Assembly: GCF_018873765.1 (NCBI RefSeq)
Contig: NC_057922.1
Span: 12,599,563-12,663,562 of the forward strand
DNA from: Telopea speciosissima
Lineage: Eukaryota > Streptophyta > Magnoliopsida > Proteales > Proteaceae
Direction: 5' to 3'
Length of the DNA stretch: 64,000 nt
A model generated the notes under the pieces. That model was not told the DNA's origin. It saw only the letters and a list, made by a program, of their open reading frames with translations, and ran no database searches. Both the position numbers and the translations under genes were made by a program. Numbering within the stretch: position 1 is the first letter of the stretch; every line of letters starts with the position of its first letter. Positions 44,101 to 54,826 of the stretch are shown piece after piece.

Positions 44101-47100
44101 ATAGCCAAAGTTTGCTTGGATAACCCATTTGGAGCATTTAAAAAGTCACGCATATCCATCTGTTGAGAACAACGAAATAGTCAAATCCAAAAAGCCCATT
44201 CAAGATGTCAAGTCAGAATCATTATCATAATTTTACAAGTGTTAATGAATATGAAAATATATCTAAAAACAAAATATGAGAACATAAAGTATTGAATTAC
44301 AAAAAAAGCTCAAAAAGAACACTATAAAGGAGCATCTCTTCACCTGGGGTAGGTCTTATAAGACTATGCCAAGGTCAAGTCAGTGCTTACATCAGTATTG
44401 TCTAACAGACTGACAAATATGTAAATGACTAACCTACATAACATATAATTTCAACATGATATAATAACATAAGCCAAAATTAATCGAAAAAAACATATAT
44501 GAGGAGCCCAGAATGAGCGCTGCACCTTCACACTGAAAACCGTTTGTTTGAACAATTGTGCCAACATTATGCTGAAGCATGTTAAACACTCAGTAAGGCC
44601 ACAACACCATCCAAGCCCCTATCCAACGCCCAAACCTGATGCTGTGTTGTGCAAACAAGCAATACATTTCGTCACAAAATCCCAAAGGCTAGATCCTACT
44701 TAATCTCCATTTATAGCAAACTTATCCTACTTATTTTTCTATCCTTCAGATTGTTCCTCACCAGAAAACTGGAATCTCAAGATCCTGGGAGATAACAACT
44801 TTTCTAATTCCTGTTATGCAGTAGACAGCACATAACACCCAACATCTTCAAAATCTTTAAAACTAATCCATCTCTCAGGCAACCAATAATTTTTTGCAGA
44901 AGTCCATTCAGAGGATCCATCTTGATAAGCTTCTCAGGACAGCCCACCTTTTTGAGCCACATGGGCAGTTGGTTTTGGCCAACAGATCATTGGAATTTTT
45001 ATTTTCCTTATTAGCCACATGTAAAATTTAATACTCAAATTCAATAAAATACCCACTCATGTATGTCCACACGTCCTCATATTTTTCAGCCGTTGGTATA
45101 TACATGCACCCTCTCACAGTCCCAAGATTTCCAGAGCTTTATTTTGCCACTTGGCAAACCAAGCTTGGACCGAAATTTGAGAGATAGGGAGTGGGTCCAC
45201 ATGTTACAAAAAATGAGCCCCATTCAATCTGCCATGTAGTAGATATTAGGGCTGTTCTGAGAAGCTTATCGTGATAAGCCATCCTGGATAACTTTGCCCT
45301 TAAGGTTCTCTACAAGTTCTGCCATAGTTCTTAAGCTCAGTTTTGACAGAAACTGAGACGAAACCTTGAGTCAATACTGACTCATACCAAGATTCGATCA
45401 CTTTCGACCTGGTTTCGCACATTTTGGTAGTTTCAACCAATTTTGACAAGTTTCGGTAGTTTCGACTAGTTTCAGTAGTTTCAATCAGTTTTGACCTACC
45501 CATAACATGTCGAGTTTTGCCCAAAAAATACCAGGTCTCGGTCGAAACCTGGGAAAACTCGGTTTTGGCCAGGGTCGAAACCAACCTCGAAACCGAAATT
45601 TAGAGCCTAGAGTTCTGCCACGTATAGTAGAAAAAGCTGAAGCTAAACTCTAACAAAAAAAACGATGCAGAACTTCTATTTTAGAAAGGGCTAAATCAGA
45701 TAGCTCCAAAATTCTCAAATAGAGGAGAGTTTGTTTCAAATTTTAGAGATTAGAGCTAGGCTACGGGTAAGGGAATTCAAGTAACATAGGAATTGATGTA
45801 GAAAGGCTATGGGTATCAAGAGACAAGGGAAAATATGATGGTCGATTTACACAAGAATAATTTCGATGGCTTTTCAGAAGTGACCAATGTTTGGATATAT
45901 TTTAGACTGGCTGATATAGAAGTATGTAACAGTGCTGAATTTTGGGTTATGGAATCTAGGGTTTTAATGGTGAATCAACAGCTATTGTAGCAATCAATAA
46001 GTTAAAAAATTGAAGACAAATAGAGAAGAAGAAAACTGATAGGTAGATGTACGACAGATTCTATTTGAATCACACTAGGAGTGCTTTGTAAGCCTCACAC
46101 CTTCTATGAATATGGGTGCTGCACCAACCAGCATCAGGAGTAGAGATTGCTATGGGAAGAGTTAGACAAGTGCCCTACCTACCCACACCCTATTGACAAG
46201 TAACTTAGTAATTAGTATACACAGTGACCCTTATAGAAATAGTACCATGAGTGGTATTTGAAAACCCTGGGTCCTGCCTTAGACCACCCCCCAACCTGAA
46301 TACCATGGCAAATGTGGTGATCCCACACATGATTCAGGGGGTGGGGTGGGATCAGATTGATTAATATTATAAGAGGGTCAGGCACAATATAGGTGAACCT
46401 GCCCCCCATTGACACCCTAATAAGGCCAATAACCAACAGTTAACGTAAATGTTTTCACATTTAGGATTTGTAACAATACCAAAACTGTAAAAACAGTTCC
46501 TACGCAAGGTAGAAGCATAGTTGTCAAGGCAACTAGACAACCCAAGGCATTAGAGGGGCATCTAGGCAAAAAGGAGCCCACCTAATCGTTGCCTAAATGC
46601 CCTAGGCGTGCAATACATGACTATATGTAATATAACCATGATAATTTTATATAATTATGCATATACGCAACATAGAACCATATCAATGCAAGTAATGACC
46701 TAATATGAGAAAATCAATTCGGGTATAGGATATAATATAATCATATTCATTGAAAAACAAAGCAATAAACATAAATCAGCGTAAAATCGTGAAGTGTCTA
46801 CAACGCGCAATTGCCTGGGACCCAAGAAAGAGCTTTAACGCCTTGACAACTATGGAATAGAGAAAAAAAGGAGGGTCTCAGTTAAGAAATGCCGGTCCCC
46901 CTCAATATGCTTTGTCCGATCATGTTGTACGGGATTGTAGGGCTATACTTATAGCAACTTTGTCATCCATGTAACCAAGTTACCACCCACAAATGTGCAA
47001 TAGCCTGATGTAGACCGTCTCTCAGAAACTGAACTAACCTAATCAACATCAGTGTACCCTTCTATCCTCAAATGGTTCCTGGTAGATAATAGCTCTTCTT

Positions 47101-50100
47101 CTTGGGGTGGACTTCAAGTACCTAAGGATGTGATATACATCATCCAAGTGCCCACTCTTAGGGGCATGCATAACTTGACTCAGCAGTCAGCACCCCAACT
47201 ACACAGGTGATATTTGGGCAATTTAGAGAGAGATAGATCAGTTTCCCCACTAGTCTCTGGTACTCTCCTACATCAATCATAGAACTAAAACTCAGAACTC
47301 GACCCCTTGGAAAACCGAGTTGACTAGAGATATCTCGAGATCTCGGTCGAGTCGATGCATTTCCAACTCGAAACCTGGTTTCGGTGGGTTTTAGACCTAG
47401 TTTGGGCCTGAAACCTGATACTCAACCTATTTGAGGCCATTTAAACACAATGGCACTATCAAATTTTGCAAAAACAAAGTCCAAATAGGAGTTTCAATTA
47501 GTGGGAACTAGGACAGACACTTATTTATGCCAGAAACCAGGACAGACATAGGACAAACACTTATTTATGCTTAATATCATTTAAGTATTTACTTAAGATA
47601 TTATTCATAAATAAGCAAATACCCCCCTATTTGAATCTAATAAAAATAGTTAAAAAATCAAATTCCAAAAGGAAAAAAAGATAACCCCCCCCCAGTTCAA
47701 GGAAAAAAATTGGATTTTCGGCGATAGGTGCAATTTTCAACTTTTTAATGCTGGGTTTTTTCTCAAATCTAAAAATTCCATAAATCTTAATATGGCAAAA
47801 CATTGCTAAAAACCAAAAATACGGTAAAATATTCATTTGTTTTTATGTCCAAAAAAATATTTTCATTCAGAGCGGTTTTGACAGCATTCGGACACACCAA
47901 ATTAAGTTTGACCAGTACATAACTCCATCATTATAAATCAGAATTAAGCAATCTTGGGCTTGTTAGAAAGCTTTGTTTTGAAGGCTTCAAGACAAGATAC
48001 AAAATTGAAGTCAAGCCAAGGCAAAAGACAAGATAGAAGATCGAAGTCAAGATAAACTCGAAAACTGAAGACAGCTTCAAAGATGCTCGTGTACAGCTAA
48101 ATTGTTTTAGAACACTTGCACACACTTGCATTGCATACTTGCGTACTTATACGAACATAGACTTAGATAGACCCTAGGTAATGACCAAAGACTCTTGAAA
48201 AGACCATTAGTGTAAAAGCCCCAAAGACCCAATCAAAAAGAGAAAAATTGGGTTGACCGGCTAGTGGCAGAAGCCACTAGTTCTAACCGGCTCCACAGGG
48301 TTGGCAACCGGTCGGAGAAAGTCCAGCCGGTATTAAGCTTGTTGTCCAACGGCTATTTTTTTCAAATGGCTGTTTTTTATCGGTCTAGCCGGTTCCTTAA
48401 CAGATCGATCGGTAGACCCAAAATATGACTGTTATTTGACCGTTGGAGATTCAAATTGCTCACACTTTTTTGCTATAAATAGGCCGCTAAAGGACAAACT
48501 TTATACAACTTTTGAGGTATTCAATACTACTCATTGGAGAGCATTTATTAAAGGTTCTTTGTCCTTTTGTTATCAACTTTTGAGTTGAGCGTCGTCATTA
48601 TAAAATCCAATTTTTTAAACAACTCAACCATTAAAGGCTTGCATTGTAGCATTTGAATCTTCTCATCAAAGAAGCCTTGAGCTAGCATTCGTCATGTGTA
48701 TACACTCAATCTCACGTCATTTTGCACAGGGAGTATTCTCCACATAGGTAACACCATTCCTTACATATTTGTTTACATTCAATCTTAGTGTTGATCTAAG
48801 AGTTGGTAGAACTCTTGATTAAACTAAATGTGCATCCACCTAGACTGAACTTAGGTGATTGCTCGGATACTATTATCCCTAAAAGATTTTATACACGAAT
48901 CCTCCTATCCTTAAAAGATTCTTTTGTAAAGGATTCTCTTGTCCTAATGACAACATTCTGTAAAGGTGTTATTTCCCACCTACTGTACTGAAAGAAAATA
49001 TCTAGTGGAATTCTCTCAAGTATTGAGAGGAGTGGATGTAAACTCTTGGAATCAAACCACTATAAATTATTATTAGTAGACACCATGGCACTAAAACTCA
49101 CAAGATCTCGCAAATATCTTTCTTTTTCAAGACCTCGAGACGAGATAAAGGGCAAAATCTCTTTTTAACCCATCTCGGTCAAGATCTTGACCCAAACACC
49201 AATATATGAGTGCCAGATTTCGACCGAGAGGCGAGATCTCGGTGGTTTTGGTCATCTTGGTGGGAATTTTGGTATACAAACACTTATTTATGCCAGAAAC
49301 CAAGACAAACACCTTATTTATGCAAACCTTGGTATACATACACTTTTGTATTTATATTTCATTTACTTAAGATATTATTCATAAATAAGCAAATACCCCT
49401 TATTTGAATCCAATAAAAATAGTTAAAAAATAAAATTCCAAAAGGAAAAAAAGTCAACCCCCCAGTTCAAGAACAAAAACTGGATTTTCGACGGTAAGTG
49501 CAATTTTCAACTTTTTAATGTTGGGGTTTTTCTCAAATCTAAAAATTTCATAAATCTTAATATAGTTAAACATTGCTAAAAACCAAAAGTGCGGTAAAAT
49601 ATTCATTTGTTTTGATGTCCAAAAAAATATTATCTTTCAGAGCGATTTTGACAACATTCACACACACCAAATTAAGTTTGACTAGTACATAACTCCTTCA
49701 ATTTAAATCAGATTTAAGCAATCTTGGACTTGTTGGAAAGCTTTCAAAACAAAGCTATAAGTATTTGTCCTTATTTATATCCTGGCTTCTGGCATAAGTG
49801 TCTGTTCTGGTTTCCTACTAAGTGAAACCCCTATTTGGACTTTATTTTTTCAAAATCTGCTAGTGCCATTGTGTTTAAATGACTCAAAATAGGCTATATA
49901 CCAACTTTCATGACCAAACTAGGTCTAGAACCCACCGAAACCAGCCATCGAGTTCTAAAAAAATAAGAAAAATAAAAACCCCAACTCGTCGAGATCTCGG
50001 TTTTTTGGTCAGGTCGAAACCTGTACTCGAGACGAGTTCTTGAACTATGGGAGATCTCGACCCAACTCACTTTTGGCCAAGTTGAAACCTGTACTCAAGA

Positions 50101-53100
50101 CAAGTTCTTGAACTATGGTAAACACTTGTATTAGGAAAGTGTATTGACATCCAAATTATGTACTTAATTCTATGACTCATTGACTCTATGTTTGTATGAT
50201 TTACTTGTTTAACTTGCTTATAATATCTTCTAGTACTCAGGCAATGTGTAAGTATACATTAGGATTCGACTGTATACTGCCAATCAAGGGTGCAAATCCA
50301 AAACACCACTTTGGGGGACTATGTTTGCAATATGAACATTTACACATGTTTATATAGCCTAAAATAGGATTTCCAAGAAGTATCAGGCCTTAATTTGGCC
50401 TAAAACCCACCGAAACGGCCAACCAAAACATCGAACAAAAAGGACAAGTTTTCGGTAAAATTTCGCTCAAATCTAGGTATCTCAGATATTTCGGTCAAGC
50501 CGAAATGGCCTATCGAAACGAGATTATAAACTATGCTCTTAACAAAGATGGTTCATGTGACTACAAACCTTTTCCATGTTCTCGAGATCATAAGACCCTG
50601 TTTGTTTGACGGAGAAAAGTGGAAAAGGAAAAAAGGGGTGGGAAACTTGTACTTGTTTCCCACAAATTACCACAAATGTGACAGTTTGGTTACAAGGGGT
50701 GGGAAACTTCCAGACAAGCTCATTAAATGCATTTATTCTTGTCTGGTGAGGTGGTACCCCTCTTTTTCCCACCCCATTTAGTTTCAAAGTCCTTTGGCAC
50801 TATTCATGGAAAAGTTACTTTTGAGTCTATCTCTCTCCTCTTCCTATTTCCTCTCTTTCCCATGGAATCCCAGCCCATATGGCCATATCCATTTCCTCTC
50901 TCTCCCACTAAATCCCACCCCACTACAAAATGCATATTCCATTATTTCCTTTCCTTTCCTTTCCTTTCCTTGTCAACCCAACCCGCAACATGTGGGACCC
51001 ACCCTCACAAGTTTCCCACCCCTTTTTATCCGTCAAACAAACGGGGCCTAAGAGAAACCCTGTATGTGTAAAGCAACAGTCCAGTTTGATGTTACTCTGC
51101 TGCTTGTAACAGTTGTTTAAGCATTCTTCCGTTGGACCGTTGGAAGACATATTGCTATAAAATATTGAATAACAGAAAAGAGGTTCACATAATACCTGCA
51201 TTGAACGTAGTAAGGCCCTCAAGTCCGCATTTTCTGCCATTAGTTCTTGCTTCTTCACCTCATATGCATCCACCTGTCAGTTGCACAGATAATGTGACTG
51301 TATGGCAACACTAGAAATACAGATTTAATCAATTTGGTGACCTTGAAGATTTGGGACACCCAGATAACCACCCTTAACAGGTACTAAAGTCTAAACACCA
51401 AGGGTGCACTCTACTTCTACACAGAAATCTAATTTCAGCTCACAGAATGCCAGTGAATCACATTAAGGACCACTCCTTAATTAATCAAAGCTTTTAAAAA
51501 AAAATTTTGCATAGCCATCTTTCATACAATCATCTTATAGAAGTCGTTGTCTGCCTTCTTCCCATTCCACGTCCCACGTTGTCGCCCTTCCTTCTGTAAT
51601 AGATATCATCAACAGAGTTACGAATGCAATCGGGTACCCCAAACTTTACAATACATCCATTCTACTACTAATTGACCAATGAATACCTGGAGTAAATTCA
51701 TTATCTCCATGCCAGACCTGGATTCCTTCTTTTTCTCCATCAAAACTTGGTTCAACCTCTCCTGCAAAGCAGAATGTGTTGTAAGGAATGCAGTGCATGC
51801 TATCTCTTTAACTTCATGATCTAATTGCATGAATCCTATCAGTTAAAACATAAATAAAACGTCTCTCAAAAAAAATTGTGAATAAAAAAGGAGAGAATCA
51901 TACTTGCAACTTTATGTACTCCTTTTCCTTTTTCTTCATTTCATGAATTTGTTGAGTTCGCACTTGCTTTAGAAGTATCAATGATCAATGTTAGTATACA
52001 TCAGGACTCAGGACACATTCATGTCAATGCTGCAAGCAGAAGAGTTGCAGCAACAAGAGGGGGGGAGGAACAAAGCATGTTTAGTTCCTAACCTGATTAC
52101 CGATAACCATTCTTTGAAATTCATCTCGTTCCTGCTGCAGTTTTTCTATTTGAGCCTTAAAAGCTGCAGTGGCCTTTGCTTCCTGGTCATATAAAACACA
52201 ATTGGAGAGAAGCACAAGACAAGATAGTAATACTGCAACCATAGTTGTCATGGCGACTAGGCGACCCAAGGTATTGGAGGGGCGCCTAGCCAACAAGGCG
52301 CTCGTCTAGGTGTTGTCTAAGAGTGCAGTATATGACTATATGCAATGTAGCACTGATAATTTACATAATTATGTTTATATGCAACATAGAAGCCCAATCA
52401 ATGCTATATGGTATAATTATGCTAGTAATGACCTAATATGAGAAAACCAACATATAACAAAGTAAGGATATCATATAAGCACATTCATCGAAAAATAAAG
52501 TAAACACAAATCAATGTAAACTCGTGAAGTGTCAACAAGGCATGTTGTCACTTTGGACACAAGAAAGAGCTTGAAAGTCTAGGCTACACCTTAACAACTA
52601 TGACTGAAACTAATAATTGACTCTAAAATTTAATTTCTCACATTTCGTGCGAGCGTAGCCAACTCCCGATCTTTGGCTGCTAACTGCACTTCAAGCCTCT
52701 CAACTTTGGCCTCTAACCTTGATATGTCAGATAGTAACCTATATAAAAAGATTGCAGTAAAAGTCAGCAAGGCAAATATGATTCAAGATATCATGCAGTA
52801 GCAAGACTGTTCACATATGGACATCCTTCACAAGTGGAACTGTGGAAGTAGAAAATCTTTAGGTTTCAAAAATCAGAGAAGAGAGAGAGAGAGAGATTCA
52901 AATTCAAGAAAAGCTTGAAAAAAGACTCAACTGACAAAAAAAACTACAGCAACAGTTCAAACCGTAGAAAAATCAGATTTTGCTTGGGAAGCAAAGACTA
53001 GAATGGCTTTCACCTTTGTCTCTGTTCGTTCGAGGACTCCCTAAATTCAATATCTCGTTGTCTTTGTTGAAGCAGAGAGTAAATGCAATTGCAGGTACGC

Positions 53101-53550
53101 GCAATAGAAACCTAACATACAAAACAACACAAATCTATCAAAACAACACAGTAGAGGAGAGACGGAATAGTCACATGAAAAAGTAAACAGATCACTAAAC
53201 TCACCGGATCAGTAGCAAATAGATCAAGAGACGCTGGGAAACCAAATGTAACCAATGTCTGGTTCAGATATTTGGCACAATGATCCAAGTTCCCAGCATC
53301 AGCAAATGTGTACTCCCTGCAATACAAATCAGAACCCTAGGATAAAAAAAACACACAGCAGAAAGCCCAGAAAATAAAAAAGAAAGACTCACCCGATGCC
53401 AAATCCGGGCTGCGTAGAGGCCTGCACGATTTCCGATACGTTATTTAGGAAGTAACCATAATAGTGAAACAAAGTTTTGAAAATTCAACGGCATTGTTAA
53501 GGTTTTGGAGATCTTACCCTGAGATTGAATTCTGCATCAGTTGTTAGCAT
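41150..53550 (-). CDS. ADIP/SSX2IP-like coiled-coil protein (15 exons)
   Basis: Plant relative of afadin- and alpha-actinin-binding protein, a cytoskeletal or centrosome-linked coiled-coil protein in animals; the plant role is unknown to me. Exons (minus, 5' to 3'): 53518-53550, 53393-53421, 53205-53316, 53014-53111, 52642-52738, 52093-52182, 51904-51966, 51687-51761, 51528-51593, 51196-51273, 44049-44159, 43893-43970, 43616-43735, 41332-41375, 41150-41243. All junctions are GT-AG and in phase, about 395 residues. Residues 20-60 (EYTFADAGNLDHCAKYLNQT ... FGFPASLDLF) and 59-200 (ARTCNCIYSLLQQRQRDIEF, LQQERDEFQRMVIGNQ, KEKEYIKLQERLNQVLMEKK) are the ADIP domain with long coiled coils; 311-350 is a second coiled coil. 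The end is provisional: the exon at 41243 either reads to TAG 41150-41152 or splices at GAG|GTCAGT (41185) to an exon I did not find. Intron 10 is 7 kb of nested repeats. Confidence 0.9.
42337..42415 (-). repeat. SINE-like fragment 2
   Basis: CAGTGCACGAGGCTCCCGCC then TCATAATGTACACAGCC, partial copy of the 38222-38345 repeat. In the intron between ADIP exons 13 and 14. Confidence 0.5.
42483..43345. mobile_element. Family B element, copy 2 (hAT-like)
   Basis: 863 bp, ends CATGGTTCGAGAACTC and GAGTTCTTTTTCCATG. Flanking 8-mers TTTGAGGG / CTTGAGGG match at 7 of 8. The interior word TTTAAACACAATGGCACTAT is shared with 47440 and, inverted, with 49867. Confidence 0.82.
45323..45610. mobile_element. 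Family B element, copy 3 (hAT-like)
   Basis: 288 bp, starts CATAGTTCTTAAG and ends AATTTAGAGCCTAG, with a perfect 8-bp target duplication AGTTCTGC (45315-45322, 45611-45618). In ADIP intron 10. Confidence 0.85.
46516..46854. mobile_element. Family A MITE, copy 3 (hAT-like)
   Basis: 339 bp, ends CATAGTTGTC / GACAACTATG; the flanks no longer match. In ADIP intron 10. Interior shares TGACCTAATATGAGAAAA with copies 1 and 4. Confidence 0.8.
46880..47284 (-). pseudogene. copia RT/RNase H fragment
   Basis: The minus strand from 47283 reads [14 protein letters not shown], then degenerate sequence including an RNase H piece resembling FVGGNLVTW, and a HIEVDRHF-like region near 46910. Multiple stops. 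A different copia copy from the one in SPP. Confidence 0.75.
47285..50117. mobile_element. Family B composite with duplicated core
   Basis: Left arm 47285-47560 (TTTCGGTGGGTTTTAGACC, TTTAAACACAATGGCACTAT) is the reverse complement in outline of the right arm 49755-50060. Between them the core occurs twice in direct orientation, 47560-47970 and 49370-49745, separated by an LTR-like block and by a second family B start at about 49084. Right ends GTTCTTGAACTATGG occur at 50036 and again at 50103. Most likely two family B elements plus another insertion. Confidence 0.65.
47977..49080 (+). mobile_element. LTR-like block, possible solo LTR
   Basis: About 1.1 kb breaking the family B core. Contains CCGGCTAG / AGCCGGTT words repeated at 48255-48420, a TATAAATAGG box at 48475, then a leader-like stretch with direct AAAAGATT repeats at 48880-48945. 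This resembles the U3-R-U5 arrangement of plant LTRs. No internal coding. Exact ends and a target duplication were not established. Confidence 0.45.
50118..50546. mobile_element. Family B element, partial copy
   Basis: The interior (TACTGCCAATCAAGGGTGC, AAATCCAAAACACCA) matches family B copy 1 near 40788-40820, and the right end reads GAAACGAGATTATAAACTATG. The left end overlaps the composite. Confidence 0.6.
50594..51048. mobile_element. Tourist-type MITE (PIF/Harbinger)
   Basis: 455 bp with 19-bp terminal inverted repeats GACCCTGTTTGTTTGACGG / CCGTCAAACAAACGGGGCC (two mismatches) and a TAA target duplication on both sides (50591-50593, 51049-51051). TIR sequence and 3-bp TAA duplication are typical of Tourist. 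In ADIP intron 10, about 150 bases from exon 10. Confidence 0.85.
52240..52602. mobile_element. Family A MITE, copy 4 (hAT-like)
   Basis: 363 bp, left end CATAGTTGTCATGGCGACTA and right end AACAACTATG, flanking 8-mers ACTGCAAC / ACTGAAAC (7 of 8). In the ADIP intron between exons 5 and 6. Confidence 0.85.
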
Positions 53551-54626
53551 TTTTTGAAGCTCTTCTCTGTGCTTTAATGGCGGGTGCGTGAAGAGAACAA
53601 GGAGAGAGAGTTTCCAACTTCCAAGTAGAGTCTCGAGTCTCGAACGAGTCGAGCGGTCGAGCCTTTCGTTTTTAACATCTGAACTTTTCTGAAGGTGCCA
53701 ACTGTCAAGTCATGAGTGGTGGAGACTGGTGAAATTTGAAACCGAGATTAGAAATAGAACGGATTGATTCATGGGGTATAAAGATTTTCTTTCAGGTAGT
53801 TATCAACGTAATTATGGGACAGCATTCTTTTTCTTTTTTCTTTTTTCTTTTTTTTAAATATAAATTTTCTATTTCCACTAAAAGTTGAGAGGGTGTATAA
53901 TAATATTTATAGTCGTGGTATATATGAAAGGATATGTATAAGATGTGGGATATTTGATTGAAATAGATTTTGAAATTTTACACGTGGTTAATACATATCA
54001 TGTCCTCACCATCCAACGGTCGGAATAGATATATTATTTGTTTATATGATAAAATAGATGATTTGTGATATTTGAAAAATGAAAAATAAATATTGCCCAA
54101 TGGCACCCCCCTGCGCCCTCACACATGAGGTAGTAAAATAACCACCTTGTCCCTCCCTTTGGAAACCCATGCCTGCATTCCCATCGGCCTTAGCATTGGG
54201 GCTATGTTGGCAACAAACTCCTTCCCTTTGTAAAAATAACAAGCCTTTGTGTAGTAATAATTCACCTTATTATAATTTGGGTTTTCTTCCCTTTCATTAT
54301 GCCTGGTGAAGTATAGTGTTTCACTATTTACTACATGGCATTACACAGATTAGTCCATGTGACAGAGGAACACAAAAGATTATTGTTTTCTTATTTCTTT
54401 ACTTATTTTAAGCTGAAATTGTACCAATGAGATGAATTAATCAAGGTGATTTTCATTTTTGTAAGGAGGCAGAGTGGTCATTTTCAAGGGTGTTGTGTCT
54501 GGGTATAGGCTGCACGCAGGCAACATTCTTTTTCCCTAATAATATACTTCTAGCTAGAGAAAACATCTTACCTAATGCATGGATGTCACGTAGAAACTAC
54601 TCATCCCACCTCTTCTCTAGTATTTT
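53551..54626. other. ADIP 5' region and gene-free DNA
   Basis: Begins with the probable leader and promoter of the ADIP-like gene (GAGTCTCGAACGAGTCGAGC near 53630). After that AT-rich DNA, then repeat-like text related to the 54.6 kb hairpin (GTGTCTGGGTATAGGCTGCA near 54495). No gene seen. Confidence 0.4.
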
Positions 54627-54826
54627 GATGGGAGAAGGAACACTATCTGGGCGAGTGCGGTGCGCTGCCCCTATCCCCAGACACAGGGGTGTGTGAAATG
54701 ACCGCCATGCATCCATGGAAAGTCGAAAAATCCATGGAATACAGCGGTCATTTTGCACACCCCTATGTCTGGGTGCAAGGGCAGCACTCAACACGCGCCT
54801 GGGTAGTGTTCTATTTCCCTATTTTA
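54627..54826. repeat. Hairpin MITE of ~200 bp
   Basis: Near-complete inverted repeat. Best paired arms 54664-54705 and 54744-54785 (42 bases each, about 36 pairing). Pairing continues outward through GAACACTA (left, near 54638) and TAGTGTTC (right, near 54811). The 38-base loop itself holds two TCCATGGA palindromes. Confidence 0.8.
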
